From assembly GCF_040822065.1 (NCBI RefSeq), contig NZ_CP162005.1, positions 868,001 to 932,000 on the forward strand: 64,000 nt of DNA, in the 5' to 3' direction. A program made the translations under genes and the position numbers. Positions 10,016 to 20,910 of this stretch are shown here, piece by piece. The stretch is from Pedobacter sp. WC2423. GTDB lineage: Bacteria; Bacteroidota; Bacteroidia; Sphingobacteriales; Sphingobacteriaceae. The notes under the pieces are model-generated. The model was not told where the DNA came from, made no database searches, and saw only the letters and a list, made by a program, of their open reading frames with translations. How positions within the stretch are numbered: position 1 is the first letter of the stretch; every line of letters begins with the position of its first letter.

Positions 10016-10615
10016 CTATCCAATTTCGTCGCGCATCTGTTCAAAGTTCTTAAGCAGTTCGTCAATAGCATTCAACTGTTTTTTTTGTTTATAAAACCTG
10101 CTCCATATAGAGACTCCTGCAATATAAATCGTAGTGATGGCCAGAGCGGTAAAGGTAAAAAGCAAACTGCCCCTTTTTGTAATTTCTATAATATAACCAA
10201 CCATAGCAAGCCATAATAATACAGTATACACCCATACATAACTGGTTAGCATTTTTTTTTGCCATTTCAGTTTTCCAATTTGATTATCCAGGTAATCGAT
10301 GCCCGCAACGTCACGCTGATCTTTCCGGAAGCTGTAACTTTTCCAGCTTAAAACCGCAAAAACAACCATGAGGAAAATGACCGAACCAATGCTTACATCA
10401 AAAGGCCAACGGTATTGCTGGTGGTAGGTCAGGTAAACCCAGGCAATTACTGATCCTGCAAGCACGAAGCCGGCGCTCATGAAAAGGTTAGACCTCCGGA
10501 GTTTACGCTGATGTTTTTCCAATTTATCTTGTAAAATAGGAGTGATATTATCTGTAGTGTTTTTTTCTATTGACTGTGAAAGCCAGCTATGCTGAAGTTC
10601 CTCGAAATTTGTCAT
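10016..10615 (-). CDS. Membrane protein partner of ECF sigma factor
   Basis: A 199-residue protein with an N-terminal cytoplasmic stretch of about 45 residues, four predicted membrane segments (about 45-63, 75-92, 123-142 and 149-168) and a charged coiled-coil-like C-terminus. It begins inside the last codons of the sigma gene upstream (4-base overlap), so the two are translationally coupled. A small membrane protein coupled to an ECF sigma factor is typically its anti-sigma factor, but no zinc-binding anti-sigma motif is visible. I assign the role from context only. Confidence 0.72.
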   Translation of the reverse strand: MTNFEELQHSWLSQSIEKNTTDNITPILQDKLEKHQRKLRRSNLFMSAGFVLAGSVIAWVYLTYHQQYRWPFDVSIGSVIFLMVVFAVLSWKSYSFRKDQRDVAGIDYLDNQIGKLKWQKKMLTSYVWVYTVLLWLAMVGYIIEITKRGSLLFTFTALAITTIYIAGVSIWSRFYKQKKQLNAIDELLKNFEQMRDEIG

Positions 10616-11124
10616 TTTTTATCCTCCATTAGGTTAAGTAATCGTTCTTTAATCCGGTTTATTCTTACGCCTGTATTGGTTAAACTTGCACCAGTAATCT
10701 CAGCGATTTCTTTATAGCTTTTCTGTTCCAATAAAAGCGAGATGATAAGCCGGTCTTGCGCAGCAAGCTGACTAATACAAAACCTGAGTTTTTCCAGTTT
10801 CGCTTCCTGTTCCATCTTTTCCGGAATATATTCGATATCAGGCATTTGATAGGCATCAGGAATAGACAAATGATCATGTCGCTTATTTTGGGAATTAAAA
10901 CCAATAGCAGTATTGATCGCGATGCGGTAAATCCATGTGCTTACTTTCGATTTTCCTTTGAAACTTTGAATGCTTTTCCAGATCTGATAAAGGATTTCCT
11001 GATATAAATCGTCGGCATAAGAAACATCATACAAATAGGCTCTGCAAATCCGATAAATACTCGCATGATTGGCCCTGACTAATTCATTAAAGAATTCCTG
11101 CTGATCGCGATTGTTCTGTTGCAC
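10612..11124 (-). CDS. RNA polymerase sigma factor, ECF family
   Basis: A 170-residue sigma-70 family protein with region 2 (about residues 12-80, including DVSYADDLYQEIL and STWIYRIAIN) and region 4 (about 115-165, with the helix-turn-helix SYKEIAEITG). The two are joined by the short linker typical of extracytoplasmic-function sigma factors. It overlaps the downstream membrane protein by 4 bases and starts 8 bases after the stop of the secreted hydrolase gene, so all three minus-strand genes probably form one operon. It should direct RNA polymerase to a small regulon, often including its own operon. Confidence 0.93.
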   Translation of the reverse strand: MQQNNRDQQEFFNELVRANHASIYRICRAYLYDVSYADDLYQEILYQIWKSIQSFKGKSKVSTWIYRIAINTAIGFNSQNKRHDHLSIPDAYQMPDIEYIPEKMEQEAKLEKLRFCISQLAAQDRLIISLLLEQKSYKEIAEITGASLTNTGVRINRIKERLLNLMEDKK

Positions 11125-11132
11125 AGTGTCTT

Positions 11133-12008
11133 TTATAATTTGGTGATAAAATTATCCATTTGGTTTAACATCCAGAGTGGCTCATTAAACATTATAAAAT
11201 GCCTGGCGTCGTTGCTCACCTGAATGGTACAGGTTTTACATTTCGCATACTGCTTTTGGAAAACTCCGCTAACATAAGAGCGGGTAAAACCAATATACTG
11301 CGGAGATTCTTTAAAAGCAGCCAGTACCAGTACCGGGACATTTATCGATGCAATTTTGTCCTGAATGTCATCACTCATCATTTCAGTAAAAGTATAGGCC
11401 ATTGTTTTCCGGTCAGATTGTGCTCCCCAGGTCGCGATCGCTTCCCATTTTGTTGAATCTGCACATAAGCTTTTGGCAACGTTTAACTGGTAGGCTTTGA
11501 GTTTTGCATCGCTCATCTCATTGTATTGCGCCAGAAGTTTTATTGCCTGGCTTTCCTTAAAACCCCTTTGAGCAGCAGGATTAATTGCCGCCGCGTAAAA
11601 AGGCATTGCATCGATTACAACAACCCGGCTCAATCCATCTTTCATTTCAGCTGCAATATTGAGTGCAAGAAAGCCACCAATCGAATGGCCAACGAGAATG
11701 ACGTTTTTAAGTTTTCGGGTTTTGATGTAATCCATCAAGGCCAATTTGAACTTGCTTAGATACGGGCCTTCAGTCATTGGAGGAACACCAGCATATCCGG
11801 CAAGTGTGAAAACGTGACACTCGAATTTTTTATTGTAATGCGCTACTGTACTTTGCCACTCCTCACCACTACAGGTTGCGCCGGGTATAAACAACATCGG
11901 TTGCCCTTTACCACTTACCTGTACTTTAAAAGGTTCATTCGAACCATTTGCATATGCAGAAATGGCCACATTTAAAATCACGCTGAAAACTAAAATTACT
12001 TTTTTCAT
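11133..12008 (-). CDS. Secreted alpha/beta hydrolase
   Basis: A 291-residue alpha/beta-hydrolase with an N-terminal signal peptide (hydrophobic residues 4-18, likely cleavage after AYA). The nucleophile elbow is GHSIGG (Ser about 109); the catalytic His is likely in NDARHFIMF near residue 268. It should be a periplasmic esterase or lipase; the substrate is not readable. It is the first gene of the minus-strand unit with the ECF sigma factor 8 bases downstream, so its expression may be coupled to that stress response. Confidence 0.88.
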   Translation of the reverse strand: MKKVILVFSVILNVAISAYANGSNEPFKVQVSGKGQPMLFIPGATCSGEEWQSTVAHYNKKFECHVFTLAGYAGVPPMTEGPYLSKFKLALMDYIKTRKLKNVILVGHSIGGFLALNIAAEMKDGLSRVVVIDAMPFYAAAINPAAQRGFKESQAIKLLAQYNEMSDAKLKAYQLNVAKSLCADSTKWEAIATWGAQSDRKTMAYTFTEMMSDDIQDKIASINVPVLVLAAFKESPQYIGFTRSYVSGVFQKQYAKCKTCTIQVSNDARHFIMFNEPLWMLNQMDNFITKL

Positions 12009-12295
12009 ATTCGGTTCTTTTCTTCATTAGTAAGCCATCACTTTAATTTATTACAACAAAATTTAAATTTTATGAAAATGGTGCCTGTCTGAATGGTAAA
12101 AAGAAACAACATTGCGCAAATTTGGTGTTCTTGCAATTTTAAGGCAAGCTAATTCAAAACATTAATGAGCCAGATAAAATCAGCCTGATAAACAATGTGT
12201 TATGGATATAGGAAGAAAATAGATAAACCTCAACAATAGTTCTCTGTGCGATGCGCTAGTGCCAATTCAAAGAATTGGGCGTAAAGGGATGAATA

Positions 12296-13576
12296 TTAAT
12301 ACTCCTGGTCGTCCCAACCCGGATTAAATAAACGCTTATAAAATTCCGTGCTAAATATGGAAGGGCCTTCATAGTCGTCGATTGATTTCGACAGGGCATT
12401 CTTTATCGGGAGCTCCTTTGTTTTTCCGTCAGTTCCAAGAATCATCAAAGCCTGATTGTAGTTACCGTCGTTTCTGTATTCAGGATGAAAATAATTTTGG
12501 TTTCCGCAAAGGTAAAGAGTTCCTGCTTTGCCCTCCATAGTGACATTGCTACCGGAAGCCTTAAAATTCCTGGCATCAACTCCATCTACTGCACAGATAC
12601 CTGTTGTATGCCCTGTGTAATGGGGCATGCGGCCACCTGTCTTATCCCATTTGCCAAATGTAAAATATACATGTTTTCCGTCAGTGTAAATTCCACGGTC
12701 AATCCTAGTCAATGGTGCAGTATTATCAAGGCGCCCAAGGGAAACAAGTTCATGACGTTGGTGATCGTAGCAATAAAAATCCGTTCCGCTGTAAAAAATT
12801 GCGTGCCAGCCGAAATCCCCGTCAAGAGAGAGAAGCTTTAAGCCACCGTTTTCAGGGCTATGTTTTTCTGCAGATATAATGTATTGATCGTTGAAATAAT
12901 GACTCCCATCGAAGGCATATTGTGATTGATACTGGTCATCTGGTGGGTTCAATACTTTAAATCTTAATGGATTCGCACCCTTTATTTTTACACCTCTGAA
13001 AAATACATTTTTCTCATCGCAGATGTATTCATCTGCCTGGGCAGATCCATCAGGTCCGTATTCCACCTGATGCAGCGAATTTACATCAGCCCACGATACG
13101 ATGTTCTGTTTATAATAAAGGTGATTTTTATCGAAGGCATAATAGCTACGCAAATGTGCAAAGGAGGTTGCATCTGCTTTTTTTATCTCAATATTGGCAT
13201 AAAACACCTTCCGCCCATCCCTGCAAAAATTATTGCCTAAATACGCTGTCGTTGCAGGATTCATGCCGGCTACTTTATCTGCCTTGAAAAAAACATGATG
13301 GGAATCCTTGCCCATGTCCCCCCTGTATGAGACATCCTTTAGAGGTTGGAAAGTAGCTAAATCGGCATCCTTTACCCAAAAGTAGCCCACGCCGGGCTTG
13401 TTGAAATAAATCTTTCCTTCACTGGAGCAATATCTGCTGTACGGATAGCTAATTGTCTCTGATGTTAAGTTGATGCCGTCATGTGCATTATTATACTGGG
13501 TTTGTTTAAAGATGACGTAACCTCCAAATAATGAGATTAAGATGATCAGGATGGTTACAATTTTAACAGGCTTCAT
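12296..13576 (-). CDS. DKNYY-repeat protein
   Basis: A 426-residue protein with one N-terminal membrane anchor or signal (about residues 6-24). The body has repeated short beta-type units containing D-x-x-x-V/L-Y/F-F/Y, such as DKNHLYYKQ, DEKNVFFRG and DGKHVYFTF. These are characteristic of the DKNYY family found in Bacteroidota and Proteobacteria. The function of the family is unknown; the repeats suggest a propeller-like or solenoid extracytoplasmic protein. It is followed on the same strand by nothing closer than 280 bases. Membership is assigned from the motif pattern only. Confidence 0.78.
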   Translation of the reverse strand: MKPVKIVTILIILISLFGGYVIFKQTQYNNAHDGINLTSETISYPYSRYCSSEGKIYFNKPGVGYFWVKDADLATFQPLKDVSYRGDMGKDSHHVFFKADKVAGMNPATTAYLGNNFCRDGRKVFYANIEIKKADATSFAHLRSYYAFDKNHLYYKQNIVSWADVNSLHQVEYGPDGSAQADEYICDEKNVFFRGVKIKGANPLRFKVLNPPDDQYQSQYAFDGSHYFNDQYIISAEKHSPENGGLKLLSLDGDFGWHAIFYSGTDFYCYDHQRHELVSLGRLDNTAPLTRIDRGIYTDGKHVYFTFGKWDKTGGRMPHYTGHTTGICAVDGVDARNFKASGSNVTMEGKAGTLYLCGNQNYFHPEYRNDGNYNQALMILGTDGKTKELPIKNALSKSIDDYEGPSIFSTEFYKRLFNPGWDDQEY

Positions 13577-13647
13577 AAAACATCTGTTTGAGATAGAATT
13601 AAGGATTTAAAATTTCGGCATCAATATGTAGAATTATAAATTCGGTT

Positions 13648-14589
13648 TTACAGCATCATTGCCAGTATTGCCGTATTGAACAGGGCCGCTATGACCACGC
13701 AGGTGTACCAGATGATCCTGTTTTTTGTTTGCTGATCAAGTGCGTACATTTTATAGCAGAAAAATGCGCAGATAAAAAAGAAGACTTCTATAAAGAGGTA
13801 AAAAATCCAGCTAATATAGATCCAGGTTTTATCTGTTGCATATACTAAAACATCATAGTAATAATCAAATTTTACCTGTGGCTGTAGGGCTGACTTCAGG
13901 TAAAAGAAATCAACCTTTGCACGGGGATCATTTAACTTAACCAGGTCATTTTTAAAAACATAAAAGTTCACTGCCTCACCTTTATGCTCCTGGTCATAGC
14001 TGCCATCTTCAGGCACAGACAAAGCAATAATGTTTTCGCGGGCTGTGCTGAATACCGGTGAATGATACGACCGGTAGAAAGAAGCATTGTATGGGGCAAT
14101 CTTAAATGTATAGTTGTGAAATCCTTTACTGCCTGTTTCCCGCAGCGAGTTTATTGTGCCTTCTGTTTTGATAAGCGAACCACTGATTAGTGAAACATAT
14201 TCAAAAAGGCCTCCGGTAAACAGCAGCGGAAACAGCAGCAAAGCAATCAGGGCCAGGGTGAATTTAGAGAAGTTGCCGGATGGTTCATACATCGTTCCGC
14301 TCACCACAACTTCTGCGTTCTGTCCCGGTATATTGATGAATTCCAGATTCACAATCGTACCACTGACCGATCTCATTTTGCCAAAAGCACCCTGGAACTG
14401 GAGTGTCATCGGCTGATGAATATAAGTTGCTGCATCGTCATTTGCAAAAGACAAGGGTGAGCCTAACAGCGCTTGCCGGAACCTGAGTTCAAAAAACCTT
14501 TGGTCATGCGAGTGCTGTCCATAGCGAAAGCTGTAAACTTCGGGAATGACTATGTTTTTTATCACAACACTAATCGGGTTTTCCGCCAT
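13648..14589 (-). CDS. Membrane protein with extracytoplasmic domain, unknown
   Basis: A 313-residue protein. Residues 1-105 are polar and beta-rich; a membrane segment follows at about 108-128, then a second soluble domain of about 110 residues, then two membrane segments (about 244-265 and 280-311) at the C-terminus. The second soluble part, lying between membrane helices, resembles DUF3592-type proteins in layout, but I do not see a diagnostic motif. It lies 71 bases upstream of the DKNYY gene on the same strand, so the two may be co-transcribed. No function assigned. Confidence 0.6.
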   Translation of the reverse strand: MAENPISVVIKNIVIPEVYSFRYGQHSHDQRFFELRFRQALLGSPLSFANDDAATYIHQPMTLQFQGAFGKMRSVSGTIVNLEFINIPGQNAEVVVSGTMYEPSGNFSKFTLALIALLLFPLLFTGGLFEYVSLISGSLIKTEGTINSLRETGSKGFHNYTFKIAPYNASFYRSYHSPVFSTARENIIALSVPEDGSYDQEHKGEAVNFYVFKNDLVKLNDPRAKVDFFYLKSALQPQVKFDYYYDVLVYATDKTWIYISWIFYLFIEVFFFICAFFCYKMYALDQQTKNRIIWYTCVVIAALFNTAILAMML

Positions 14590-14698
14590 AGAAGTTAAAT
14601 TTAATTGTTCTTTCGTTAGTTATGATCAATATTTGCACCGGACTATAGTCTGAAAAGGCGCCGGCTAATTATTTAATATCTATTATTTTAAACGGTGC

Positions 14699-17098
14699 CT
14701 AATTATTTTTAACCAATCTGACACGATAAACCGGGGCTGTATCACTTCCCGAAACCGAAAGAAATTTTATTCTTACCTGTTGTTTACCTTTTAGCATTGC
14801 TGCTGGAATAAGGTATTCTTCGTGATAGAAACCAGATTTCTTTGTGTCATCAGTATGATCAATTACTTTAAGCTTCTGGTCATCAACATAAATCTCAAAC
14901 TTTTTCCCGGCTATGGTGGCAAACTGGTACCTGACATTAAGTGATAAATCAGTAAGTCCCTGAGTGGACATGTTATAACTGAAATATCCTCCGTTATTGG
15001 CATCACGCCAGAATTCATCAGCATTACTACCGGTACGGGAGTTTTCCTGGCGTAAGGCATGATCAACTTCTGGTTGCTGCTCGCCTGGTGCTACAAAATC
15101 CACTGTCCGCTGATCCAGCTTCAGTTTCTCCTTTTCTATTTTTGCCACTGAATCCAGGTAATTAACATACTGTGCCGGAGTTAACCTCATCCAATAGGCC
15201 ATATACCGGGCATCGTGAATACGATAAAAAGGCTCGAGCACCAATGTCTCTGAATTTATAATTTTTTCACTGGCGAATGCAAAAGTCATCGGCCGCCCGG
15301 CTACAGGGACGATCTTTCCCGGAATTGCTGCAATGTTATCCTCAATAATGATAGGTGCTTTGTCAACAGGAAGCTTCTGGCCACTGGCAATATGCCCCCA
15401 ACGGCTATCGTCCGCAACCAGTCCTTTCAGTCGTTCCGTTGCTGTTTTTGCAGCCAGCATGATAGGACCATGCATAATGGCAACATACTCCGGAACGTTT
15501 GGCATTTGCTCGATTGTAGTCTGCATGGGCATGATTACCTTGATCACATCCCCTTTTTTCCATTTTCGCTGAATGCCGATGTAAGAGGAGGGAAGCTTTT
15601 TATAGGGTATTACTTTACCGTTAATCAGAATTTGCATAGTACCTTCTTTTACCCACGATGGGTGCCTCAGCATCAATGTGAAATTTGCAGATCCTGCTGT
15701 AATGGTCAGTGTAGACTGCTCTTCGTCAGGAAAAGAAGTCTCTTGTTTTAACGCTATATTTTTCTCCTTCCAGTTTAATTTTGAAGCGATAAACAAATTT
15801 AAATACAAGGAATCTTTTGTATGCGTATAGATAAACTCGTTATACTTACCATGATTCTCCATGCCGCTTCCTACACAACACCACATGGCCTCATTTGGCG
15901 CAGAATAAACCCTGTAATGCCTCGGTCTTACCGGTGTAAAATAAACGTATCCTCCATGCTCAGGATGTTGAGTCGATAAAATATGATTGTATAATGCACG
16001 CTCATAAAAATCGGCATACTTTGCATCGGGCTGTTCCCTGAATAAGCCTTCTGTAAGTTTAAGCATATTGTAGGTGTTACAGGATTCAGGCCCTTCCACA
16101 TCATTCACAAAGTCTGTACTCGCTGCTGCACTCGGAAAAAACTCGCGTCTGCTGTTTCCACCAAATGCAAGCGTACGGTTGCTGGTAACTGTTTCCCAGA
16201 AAAAATTACTGGATTTCGTATATTGATCATCATGACTCAATTCAGCTATGCGTTGAAATCCAATAGCTTTTGGCACCTGTGTGTTGGCATGCTTGTTATC
16301 CAGATTGTCCTGGCCCGCTGCCATTGGGGTTAAGAGCTGGTTATGGGAAAAACGCTTTGCAGCAACCAGATACTTTTTGTTGCCGGTGATTTGATAGGCA
16401 TCTGCCAATTCTTCGTTCATTCCCCCATGCTCGGTATCAAGCATAGCTTGCATTTGCTTTTCAGACAGTGCTGATGTTATATCAATTGCCCAGTCACAAA
16501 ACTTCAAAAATACATCTTTCGCATCCTGATTACCTCCATACAACCAGGCATCCCTTAATCCCGCATACATCTTGTGTACATTGTACCATGGAACCCAGGC
16601 AGTGCGGTAAGCTTTAAAATCGCCTTTTTTAAATGCCGGCCATATTTCATGGCTATTGGGAACTCCACCTGCATAACCAGCACCCCAGTCAGGATAAGCA
16701 ATGCCGTTCCTGATCTGACAAGCCTTGAGTGCTGCAACCATGTAGTCCATTCTGCGTTTGCATTCGGCATTTCTTGTAGACGCATAATTAAGCGCCATGG
16801 CAGTTAAATAATGACCCCCGATATGTCCATCTAATCCTTCCCAGTTTTTATAGCTTGCTTTTTTCACAGGAATGCCAGCTTCTTTCAGGTATGGCGCTAA
16901 CATTCGATCTACATCGTATTTCAGCAGTGTTTTAATATTAAGATCCCTGGCTTTTATAAAAGGTCCGTTCGTCAAACTCACCTGATCCAGCGGAAATGTA
17001 TTTGGATAGAGCTTTTCCTGCGCATTTATTTGTAAAGAGAAAAAACATATTGCGATTGCGATTTTGCAGGCCCTGGTACTCAAAGAATAATTACTCAT
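14699..17098 (-). CDS. GH127-family glycoside hydrolase (beta-L-arabinofuranosidase type)
   Basis: A 799-residue secreted enzyme with a signal peptide ending at INAQ (residue 27). The (alpha/alpha)6 catalytic region shows the zinc-site residues known for GH127: Glu338 and Cys340 in GPESCNTYNM, and the adjacent Cys407 and Cys408 in MWCCVGSG. In the characterised Bifidobacterium enzyme, the first Cys of the CC pair is the nucleophile. Downstream beta-rich domains (about 500-660 and 680-799) match the long multidomain Bacteroidota members. It should release beta-L-arabinofuranose from plant glycans, although other GH127-like specificities exist. A CE1-type esterase gene ends upstream on the same strand, 43 bases away, so the pair probably acts together on an esterified plant polysaccharide. 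Confidence 0.92.
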   Translation of the reverse strand: MSNYSLSTRACKIAIAICFFSLQINAQEKLYPNTFPLDQVSLTNGPFIKARDLNIKTLLKYDVDRMLAPYLKEAGIPVKKASYKNWEGLDGHIGGHYLTAMALNYASTRNAECKRRMDYMVAALKACQIRNGIAYPDWGAGYAGGVPNSHEIWPAFKKGDFKAYRTAWVPWYNVHKMYAGLRDAWLYGGNQDAKDVFLKFCDWAIDITSALSEKQMQAMLDTEHGGMNEELADAYQITGNKKYLVAAKRFSHNQLLTPMAAGQDNLDNKHANTQVPKAIGFQRIAELSHDDQYTKSSNFFWETVTSNRTLAFGGNSRREFFPSAAASTDFVNDVEGPESCNTYNMLKLTEGLFREQPDAKYADFYERALYNHILSTQHPEHGGYVYFTPVRPRHYRVYSAPNEAMWCCVGSGMENHGKYNEFIYTHTKDSLYLNLFIASKLNWKEKNIALKQETSFPDEEQSTLTITAGSANFTLMLRHPSWVKEGTMQILINGKVIPYKKLPSSYIGIQRKWKKGDVIKVIMPMQTTIEQMPNVPEYVAIMHGPIMLAAKTATERLKGLVADDSRWGHIASGQKLPVDKAPIIIEDNIAAIPGKIVPVAGRPMTFAFASEKIINSETLVLEPFYRIHDARYMAYWMRLTPAQYVNYLDSVAKIEKEKLKLDQRTVDFVAPGEQQPEVDHALRQENSRTGSNADEFWRDANNGGYFSYNMSTQGLTDLSLNVRYQFATIAGKKFEIYVDDQKLKVIDHTDDTKKSGFYHEEYLIPAAMLKGKQQVRIKFLSVSGSDTAPVYRVRLVKNN

Positions 17099-17141
17099 TG
17101 TTTTTTATAGTTTAACAGATATAGGGTGAATCATATTCATG

Positions 17142-18384
<1,243 letters not shown>

Positions 18385-20241
18385 CTAAAGACAGTGTCTG
18401 AATAATTGATCTAATAATATCATCACTTTTTTATCTTCAGCTTTACCATATAATTTAGATCCAATGGCATTCAAGTGACTATTATCATAATATAGGCAAG
18501 TCCCATTGCAGAATGGAAAATCCTTTAATTTAAAGAGCTTACTATTCCTTAAATCTAAAAAGTGAACATTAGGATATTTTTTGATGATCATGAGTAGCCT
18601 TTCATAATCATCTTTATCATATAGCGCATTGAAAGAATTAATTACAGGTAACCCTAAATGTTTAAATCGTTGATATTTAATTGGATTTACAGAAAAATGA
18701 GGAACGTCTGAAACAATTATAAGCTGTTGATTTCTGGACATTTCTTTGAAAAAATTTTCAAGGCTTTTAATCTCTTCCTGACCTTTATCTTTCCAAAGTC
18801 CTGCAATCACAATAATTTTAGATTTATTAATAACAGGCTTTAATAGCTGCTGCTGTTTATTCCAATTATCAATTTCTGGTTTAGAGCTTTGTGTGCTCTT
18901 GATATCGAATGTAGGGACGTTAATAAATCTATCAAACGTGATACTTCTAAATTTAAAATTGTGGGCTTTACCTATGACATCAAAAAAAGGATTGAGATGT
19001 AATGCATGGCTATCACCAATTAAAAGTAATTCTTTAGCAGAACTTGTATCTCCGCGGATAATAATTCTATCTCCATTACTGTGGTTTTCCAGTCCTAATG
19101 CATTTGGTGATGTGACTTCATCTGTAGTAATAAATATTTTGCTATTAATAGATTTTGATAAAAAGCCTAATGAAATCAGACAAATAACTGGTGGTATGAA
19201 AAATATAAAGAATTTCCTGTTTTCTTTTAAATCCTTAAAAGGAGTTTCGATGAACTTGTAAGATAGCCATGAAAGGCATGCAATAGCTATTAACGCAAAT
19301 ATGGTCAGATTTAAATTTAGAATATAACGATCTGAATAGTATCTAAGAAAAGCAAGTACTGGCCAATGCCATAAATAAATTGAATAGGATAGTTCTCCAA
19401 TATATACTATTGGTTTTACAGAAATTATCTTGTTAAACCAGCTTCCACATGATATTAGAATAAATAAGCTTCCAACACAAGGTATTAAAGATAAAAAACC
19501 AGGAAAATCTGAGGCCTCACTGATAAAAATAAAGCTGAAGACTATTGCTGTAATACCTGTCAAACTCAAAATATTACGTGTTCTAATTGACGTTTTTTCC
19601 TCTAATCTCCATAAAATCGCTACAGATCCTAAAAGAAATTCCGGGATTCTGGCTAATAAAGAAAAATACATTCCTTGCTTGTCCCCAAGCCGGATTTTAT
19701 ATGCTGCATATGTAGTAAGTAATATAATTATAATTGGAAAAATGTATTTATTAAATCTTCCAGGTAAGAAAATCAAAACAATAGGCAGCATCAAATAAAA
19801 TTGCATTTCTACAGACAATGTCCAGGTATGCAATAGCGGTGTTTGTTCGGCCCTGGCACCAAAATAGTCATTAACTGCAGCAGGCAGATAATTGTTGCTG
19901 TTAAATATGATGGAATTTGCCAAAATAGTTCTGAAATTCGAAAAGTCTTTCCCTATAAATAATATTGTGGTACAGACTGTAACAAACAACAGCAAAAACA
20001 AATAAGCAGGAACAATTCTTTTAATTCTGTTTAGGTAGAATTTTTTAAAACGGAAGGTGTTGTTCTCTTTTTGTTTTATAATAATTGATGTGATCAAATA
20101 TCCAGAAATCACAAAAAAAATATCTACTCCAATAAAACCACCTGGTAATAAAAATTTATTAAAATGAAAAATAACTACTGATATAACAGCTATCGCTCTA
20201 ATTGACTGAATATCAATTCTGTATATTTTTTTTTGATTCAT
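18385..20241 (-). CDS. Acyltransferase 3 - SGNH fusion (OatA-like peptidoglycan/polysaccharide O-acetyltransferase)
   Basis: A 618-residue protein. Residues 1-350 form an acyltransferase-3 domain with about ten membrane helices. It starts RIDIQSIRAIAVISVVIFHF, which holds the conserved His of the family, and continues with GGFIGVDIFFVISGYLIT. Residues about 385-618 are a periplasmic SGNH domain with the block-I motif LIGDSHALH and a C-terminal D-x-x-H-like element (DNSHLN). Enzymes of this layout move acetyl groups across the membrane and onto peptidoglycan, O-antigen or exopolysaccharide. The gene is alone, with no glycan cluster beside it, so the acceptor is unknown. Confidence 0.92.
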   Translation of the reverse strand: MNQKKIYRIDIQSIRAIAVISVVIFHFNKFLLPGGFIGVDIFFVISGYLITSIIIKQKENNTFRFKKFYLNRIKRIVPAYLFLLLFVTVCTTILFIGKDFSNFRTILANSIIFNSNNYLPAAVNDYFGARAEQTPLLHTWTLSVEMQFYLMLPIVLIFLPGRFNKYIFPIIIILLTTYAAYKIRLGDKQGMYFSLLARIPEFLLGSVAILWRLEEKTSIRTRNILSLTGITAIVFSFIFISEASDFPGFLSLIPCVGSLFILISCGSWFNKIISVKPIVYIGELSYSIYLWHWPVLAFLRYYSDRYILNLNLTIFALIAIACLSWLSYKFIETPFKDLKENRKFFIFFIPPVICLISLGFLSKSINSKIFITTDEVTSPNALGLENHSNGDRIIIRGDTSSAKELLLIGDSHALHLNPFFDVIGKAHNFKFRSITFDRFINVPTFDIKSTQSSKPEIDNWNKQQQLLKPVINKSKIIVIAGLWKDKGQEEIKSLENFFKEMSRNQQLIIVSDVPHFSVNPIKYQRFKHLGLPVINSFNALYDKDDYERLLMIIKKYPNVHFLDLRNSKLFKLKDFPFCNGTCLYYDNSHLNAIGSKLYGKAEDKKVMILLDQLFRHCL

Positions 20242-20647
20242 TGTTATCGGAAAGATAGATAACTTATTTATAAATAAATTGAATGCGCGTGATCTATCAT
20301 TATTGATTTTGAATCAGTGATTTAATTAAGCGAATGTATGTTAAATATAAAGAATAATTACTCCCCGTTGTTAGGAAGACAATGCATTGATTATCTAAAT
20401 AGAAATGACCTCTCCCCAAAAAACTTTAAAATTTAAAAGGCGAAAAACGCGGGTAATCGAAGAACATTAATTTTAAAATTATTGAACTCGACAACTTCAG
20501 GAAAGCCAGTTTTCAAACCCTTTCACTTGATATAAGTCATCCTGATCAAAAAGATGTTTTTGACCTGCAACATCCGGGTACTGCCTGAGTACTGCCTGAG
20601 TACTCGTTAGGGTAAGAACAATGCTGAAGTAACGCGAGAGCATGGCA

Positions 20648-20685
20648 ACTCTAAGTCAAAACAACTAGTTGAAATGACTTAGAGT
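20648..20685. repeat. Nested 38-bp palindrome
   Basis: The outer arms are 11 bases, ACTCTAAGTCA at 20648-20658 and its exact complement TGACTTAGAGT at 20675-20685. The centre, 20662-20671, is the perfect palindrome CAACTAGTTG. The two are separated by AAA on each side, the only positions that do not pair. It could be an operator for a dimeric regulator or an element-end recognition site; there is no T-tract, so it is not a typical terminator. Confidence 0.75.
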
Positions 20686-20800
20686 ACCTACGCTTAAAAG
20701 CTGTTTACAGCTTGGTCTTACACCGACCACCACTCAGGCACAAACAAAGCATGACTAGTTGAAGACTGATGAACCTTATAATTTTTCCTTTGACCAGAAC

Positions 20801-20850
20801 ATGGACAATTACGGACAATTGCAGACAGCTGCGGACAATTATGGACATTG
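20801..20850. repeat. Array of five in-phase 10-bp repeats upstream of DUF6266-like gene
   Basis: Five consecutive decamers close to the consensus RYGGACAATT follow one another without spacers. The third (GCAGACAGCT) is the most diverged. The period is about one DNA turn, which would present each copy on the same helix face. A second array of the same motif lies at 21781-21840 before the next gene of the same kind. This is the pattern expected of a multi-site regulator-binding region. Confidence 0.75.
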
Positions 20851-20910
20851 CCTGCTTAGGATGATACTCTTTAGCACAAATCTTTTACATTGATAAAAAA
20901 ACAAATATTT

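Larger units (their letters stand above)
20242..20910. other. Repeat-rich intergenic region
   Basis: No gene is recognised in these 669 bases. They contain, in order, an 11-bp tandem repeat (unit GTACTGCCTGA, about 20578-20600), a nested palindrome (20648-20685) and an in-phase array of five 10-bp repeats (20801-20850) ending 60 bases before the first DUF6266-like gene. The density of structured repeats sets it apart from the flanking intergenic regions and marks the start of the accessory part of the window. Confidence 0.7.

Noticed and set aside
12485..12841. Plus-strand ORF of 118 codons opposite the DKNYY gene
   Set aside because: Shadow of the repeat-containing gene; composition is explained by the complementary strand.
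15392..15751. Plus-strand ORF opposite the GH127 gene
   Set aside because: Rich in Cys and His with no domain, and overlaps a strong GH127 assignment; a shadow.
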